A stretch of DNA of 33,566 nucleotides from Mesaphorura yosii. Its lineage: Eukaryota; Arthropoda; Collembola; Poduromorpha; Tullbergiidae. The notes below the pieces were generated by a model. The model searched no databases. It was not told the DNA's origin and saw nothing but the letters and a program-made list of their open reading frames with translations. This document shows positions 29,401 through 33,566 of the stretch, in pieces (the stretch's first letter is position 1; every line of letters begins with the position of its first letter). The translations under genes and the position numbers were made by a program. The DNA lies in assembly GCA_009869945.1 (NCBI GenBank), contig WIXG01000601.1:1-33566 (forward strand), read 5' to 3'.

Positions 29401-31844
29401 AGTACGAATCAGAAGCCATTGGAGCTAACCGAATTTTTCAGGTCGATTTAAAAAATCAGCGCCTGACACCGATGCCTGGACAGCCCGGCTGGGCGACACA
29501 GCCAAAGTATTCTCTGTTTGCCAACGACCTCTCAGTCTTCGTGTTTGACTTCGGCTCGGAGCTATATGCCTGGTCAGGCTCACGGGCTAAGCCTGAAGTC
29601 AAGAAGTTGGGCACGAAGCTCGCACGAGAAATGTTTGAGGCACCTGAAAGCAAACGTCCATCATGGTGCTGGTTTAAGAAGGTTGTTCAATTCATGGAGC
29701 CCATTCTATTTCGTGAAAAGTTCTTCGACTGGCCCGATGACGGTGAAGGACGGCTCAAGTATAACCACATGCAGAGCAGAGAAAAGGGACTGGACACTTC
29801 CGACTACAGCTTCAATTTCGAACCTTGTGATCCTGAAAAAATGCTCAACGCCTGGAACGCCTTAGAAGACGCTGGACTGGTGTTGGAATGCTTTAATGTC
29901 GGGAGGGGAAAGGAAGTTCGTGACGAAGTGGTACTTGCAATTTCTTTAATGTCGAATCTTTCCTGAAATATTATTTCATTGCAATTGCATATTGCACTGC
30001 AGGAGCGCCGGACATATGTAATTACTACTTTGGACGTTGTCTTCTGCCAAATCTCCGATTTCTCTACGGGCAAACCACCACCAATCTGCCATTTCTACGC
30101 GACCGAGACGTACGTGATAAGATGGTCTTACTACGTGACCCATACCAGTCGTGATCTCAAAGGTGGAGTGTCAAAGCATGCAGGCACAAGAGTCGGGCGA
30201 GACCGCATCGCCTACTTTTTCTGGCATGGTGCCGAGTCCAAAATTACGGAGAAAGGCGTGTCGGCACTCATGACTGTTGAGCTGGATGAAGAGAAAGGTC
30301 CTCAGGTAAATGTCAACGACGATTCGAAGATTCTGCCCCCGTAAATCGTAATCGTAAATTATACGTATTAATTGTATTCCAGATTCGGGTTGACCAAGGA
30401 GCGGAGCCTCCAGCATTTCTTGCGCTATTCAAGGGCCTTATGTTTACCCACTCTGGATCGCCAGAAGAATGCAAGAAACGAGGTAAGCTTGTTGTAACAT
30501 TTTCAGACTTTCTTTCTGTTGACTAGTGTACTAGGTGTGAAAACAAAAAATCTAGAAAGGAGGCTTTTTGTGACGATGGGTGGATTGGAGGACGAAGGTC
30601 ATTTTGTTGAAGTTGAGGCAGAACCGTCATCGTTTAGAAGGCGGAGCTCATTTCTTTACATAACAGGAAGCCGTATCTTTCTTTGGCATGGGTGCGCGTC
30701 TAGTTCAATATCTCGAAAGGTAAAAATCATGAATGATTAGTCATATCACGCCTCTTCTGCTGGCGAATCTGCTCGTGATTAAAGATTCAAACACTCTGTT
30801 CAAAGATTGCCTCGAAGGCGGCCGAGCAAATGACAAGATTCAGGAATGAGCTCTCATCAAATGAAGAGCGGGAAAGTATTGTGCTCGAGGAAGGCGAAGA
30901 AACTGAAGAATTCCTGGAATACCTTGGAATTACTGATGCCTGTGAATGGAGAAAGTCGTACGGCTCAACGATAAATGCGAGCTCTCAACCTGCAACACCC
31001 ACGATGTTTTTCCGCTTCACAAGCATCAAAGGGTCCTTCGAAGCTGTTCCTTTATCAAGTGCACGATACAGTGCCTCAATTTATGATGCTTTTCCAATTT
31101 TGCAAGAAGAATTGCTCAGCTTTTCTCAGCAGCCAGGTTGGTGCAAATTAGATTTTTATTGAAAGTGTTACTGTGACCGAAGCTTGAACTTGAAATGATT
31201 TTTTCAGCCTTATTTCTGATCAGCACAAATGAAAAGACGTGGCTTTGGCAAGGCAGAGTTCACGAAGATGAGGACGAGAACTTGACTACGGGTTCGCAGA
31301 AGTTTCGTTGGGCTGCGGAGAGAAAAGCTGCACTGGAATCCGCGATCTCATTTTCTGAACGTCGGCAACAAGGAGGATTCCTTATTCTAGATGGCCACGA
31401 ACCACCTGAATTTCGAAGTCTTTTTCCGTACTGGAAGTCACAGGAATGCATAGAGGGAGGACCAGACAAGGACATGGCTTGCATCAGTCTTCTCGAGGCA
31501 ATTCAGCCATACAGAAGGCGAACGTACAGTTTGGAAGAACTTCAGGCGAAGCCAGATGGAGTCGATGTTCTCAAGCTTGAAACCTACTTGAGTGATATGG
31601 AGTTTGTGGTAAGTCGTTCGTAACTATAATAGTTTCATGAAAATAACTAAGATAACGTGGGCAGTTTGTGACACCCAAACCTGAAAATCGATTTTTCGGC
31701 AAGAATTCGAATTCAATTTAGTAGCATTGATAATGGTTGAATTTTATATTTGCACAGACCTTGCTGAAATTGAACCGGAAGGAATTTGAAACACTTCAGC
31801 CGTGGAAGAAAATGGAATTGAAGAAGCAAGTTGGACTCTTCTAG
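26433..31844 (+). CDS. Svil: supervillin orthologue (gelsolin repeats and villin headpiece)
   Basis: Eleven coding exons: 26433-27748, 27817-28066, 28145-28799, 28856-29085, 29169-29930, 30003-30305, 30383-30482, 30535-30719, 30806-31136, 31208-31608, 31758-31844. They join in frame to 1539 residues; introns are 52-149 bp. The first 520 residues are disordered, Ser-rich and carry eight [SGP]ILK motifs (98-304). Residues 523-760 hold the conserved supervillin block (RLRLLEKSQEGWKKR, RVNRKNLSKNPVKILAAR, LASKEDYSAIKLKR). Gelsolin-like repeats follow from about 760 to 1400: IKGKRFVQTKLV and LNNGDCFIL, then FVFDFGSELYAWSG, IAYFFWHGAESKITEKG, IFLWHG, and TWLWQG. The end is a villin headpiece (about 1478-1539) with LQPWKKMELKKQVGLF. 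Supervillin links F-actin and myosin II to membranes and works in podosomes, cytokinesis and muscle. The ATG at 26433 is the first in the open frame; the frame continues upstream without ATG. Orthology is firm. Confidence 0.93.
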
Positions 31845-31850
31845 AATAAA
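31845..31850 (+). terminator. poly(A) signal directly after the supervillin stop
   Basis: AATAAA begins at the base after the TAG stop (31842-31844). If used, the 3' untranslated region would be only about 20-40 nt. A later signal cannot be excluded. Confidence 0.4.
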
Positions 31851-33566
31851 TTCAGAATTACTTTCGTTCAAGTTGTGACCCGCATTTAGAAAAAGGACGA
31901 TTGTAATGATCGTCAACAACACACCAAACTGCTCTTGGTATTTGTGATCGGTGATAATAATACACGAACACAACCGTGTCTGAGAAGACACGGTAGTACC
32001 TTGTCTGAATATTATAACCTCAGTCAGTAACCTTTGTCTGAATATCAACTTGACGATGGAACTCCTGTATTCGACACTGCCTACGTCGACTGTAACAAGT
32101 TGTGATTAATTTGGAAAAAGACTTGCAACTCGACTGAGTTGGTCTCTATTTATTGAGGTCTCAGGCTGAAAAATCAAAGAGCATTAGGACCGCAGTTTTA
32201 AAGTAAAGGCCAAGTTCACTTTTATGATGAACCCAAGATCTTCGTGTGGGAACGGATCTTGACTCAGCTTCTCATCCTGAAAGCAACCAAATCCTACTTG
32301 ACATTCAACAGGAAACTGAGACATAAAAATACGAACGTGCAATTTTTACAATTTTAGCATAAAGTCATAAATCAGCTTAAATTACACTTCATCCATCGGA
32401 GTCTGGGATCTCGAGGTTGCGCCCGATTCCATGCTCCAACCTATACATAAAAGGAGTGTACTTTCACTAACTCCTGATTAATACTTGTGTAGCATGGGTA
32501 TTGTTCTGATAACTTTGCCAATTCAAGCGAACTGCTTTTATTGTCATGAATCCTGGTGTGAACTTTCAGTTTGTACATGACAATGCAATGAGGTGAAAAC
32601 CAGTAACTGGTGTAATGCGAATACAATCTGGAGGTTTATTTTCAGTGCCCGAGGCTTTTATTACTTATTGAACTTTACAGAACGAAAGACGAAAGAAGAC
32701 TGCCCCTGAAATTAAAAATACAAGTTATTAATATTTACACAATTTGTTGTGCCCGTGCTCCTTCTTTTTGCTTTTTGGTGTTGGGACCCGACTCTGTCTC
32801 CGTAATCAAAAGGTCTCGTCTCTGCGTCATAAAAATATAATGGGTCATAAAATTCGCTGGGCCGGGCCGAAAAGGGTAAAAGGCAACTCAACTTATTCCT
32901 GAGTTTACAAAGTCTCGTATTTCTGGCTTAGGCAAGCAGTGTGCAACCACTGTTATGATTTACAACAAGTGTCGTATTCCTGCCTGAGACAAAAGCAGCC
33001 TCTGATCGTGATTTGATCATGACATTATTAAGTTGCATTTCCTAATTGAGATATTTTGAATGCAATGGTAGGAGGACAGAGAACCGACGGAACCGGTTTC
33101 TGGTGAGCCAACCGCTAGTTGCGTAACGGCTAAATCTATTCCACTTTAATACAAAACTACAAGGCTGGCCATTTGCCAATTCCTATTGTTCGGATGGTCG
33201 GCTCGATAGAAAGGTAGCCAGATTCGTTAAATCAAGGGGACTTTTATTTCCAGAGTAACTGGAAGAAATAATTATTAGTAGACTAAGTGATCTGCTATTC
33301 CTGATCTGTTCTGTAAGCTGCCTTTATTGTACAGACTTTCTGATCTAATGGCTAATTCCTCGGTCCATGATAGAAATGCTTGTCATGAAGATAAATAATA
33401 AACAGAATACCAGGATTCGGTATAAATTGGACAATACCGTACTGGATTTATTTAGCAAGAGAGGAAGAAGAACTCTACAGGCCAAATGTCAATCACTAAC
33501 TAACTTTATAGCTCGAGACAGTACAAAAAACTCACATGAACCATACAACGTACACATGACATGACA
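31851..33566. other. intergenic DNA at the right edge
   Basis: About 1.7 kb, AT-rich, with many short open frames but none with motifs, splice context or length to support a gene. Several TTTATT words (minus-strand AATAAA, for example near 32637 and 33242) could be the 3' end of a minus-strand gene beyond the window. No repeat or tRNA was recognised. Confidence 0.35.

Overview
The window is nuclear DNA of an animal, most likely an arthropod. The reasons are short introns (about 50-150 bp) with GT-AG sites, TATA/initiator-type core promoters, an Ala/Pro/Tyr-rich cuticular protein, a tandem array of seven-helix chemoreceptor-like genes resembling arthropod gustatory receptors, and clear supervillin and ZC3H4/Suppressor-of-sable orthologues. 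A springtail (Collembola) or another pancrustacean would fit, but the sequence alone does not decide the species.

The minus-strand half (about 0.5-15.6 kb) opens with a three-exon secreted cuticular-type protein (567-1513) that has a strongly His-rich middle and its own TATA/initiator pair. After about 2 kb of intergenic DNA comes a cluster of six related seven-helix receptor copies. Two are intact (9540-10685 and 14375-15598). Two are near full length but broken (11101-12217 and 12604-13760). Two are C-terminal fragments (3836-4440 and 4653-5446). Inside this cluster, also on the minus strand, lies the most remarkable gene (5797-8609). Its three exons encode an 885-residue protein made of a P-loop GTPase, a MACPF (perforin-like) domain and a complete Hedgehog-type Hog autoprocessing domain. 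The joins are in frame and the gene has a plausible promoter, so it looks functional.

The plus-strand half (about 16.6-31.9 kb) holds three genes. A small three-exon gene (16675-17336) encodes a four-helix membrane protein of no recognised family. A six-exon ZC3H4/su(s) orthologue (21189-25653, 1300 aa, three CCCH fingers) is expected to act with WDR82 in terminating unproductive transcription; its 5' non-coding exon must lie in the preceding 3.8 kb. An eleven-exon supervillin orthologue (26433-31844, 1539 aa) has gelsolin-like repeats and a villin headpiece, plus an array of eight 'ILK' tetrapeptides in its disordered N-terminus. The last 1.7 kb shows no gene.

The genes do not form one pathway. 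The window is a birth-and-death receptor cluster with a modular immunity- or pore-type gene inside it, next to conserved housekeeping genes. All exon borders were set by eye from splice consensus, reading frame and family similarity. Both conserved plus-strand genes and the MACPF-Hog gene close in frame over all their junctions.
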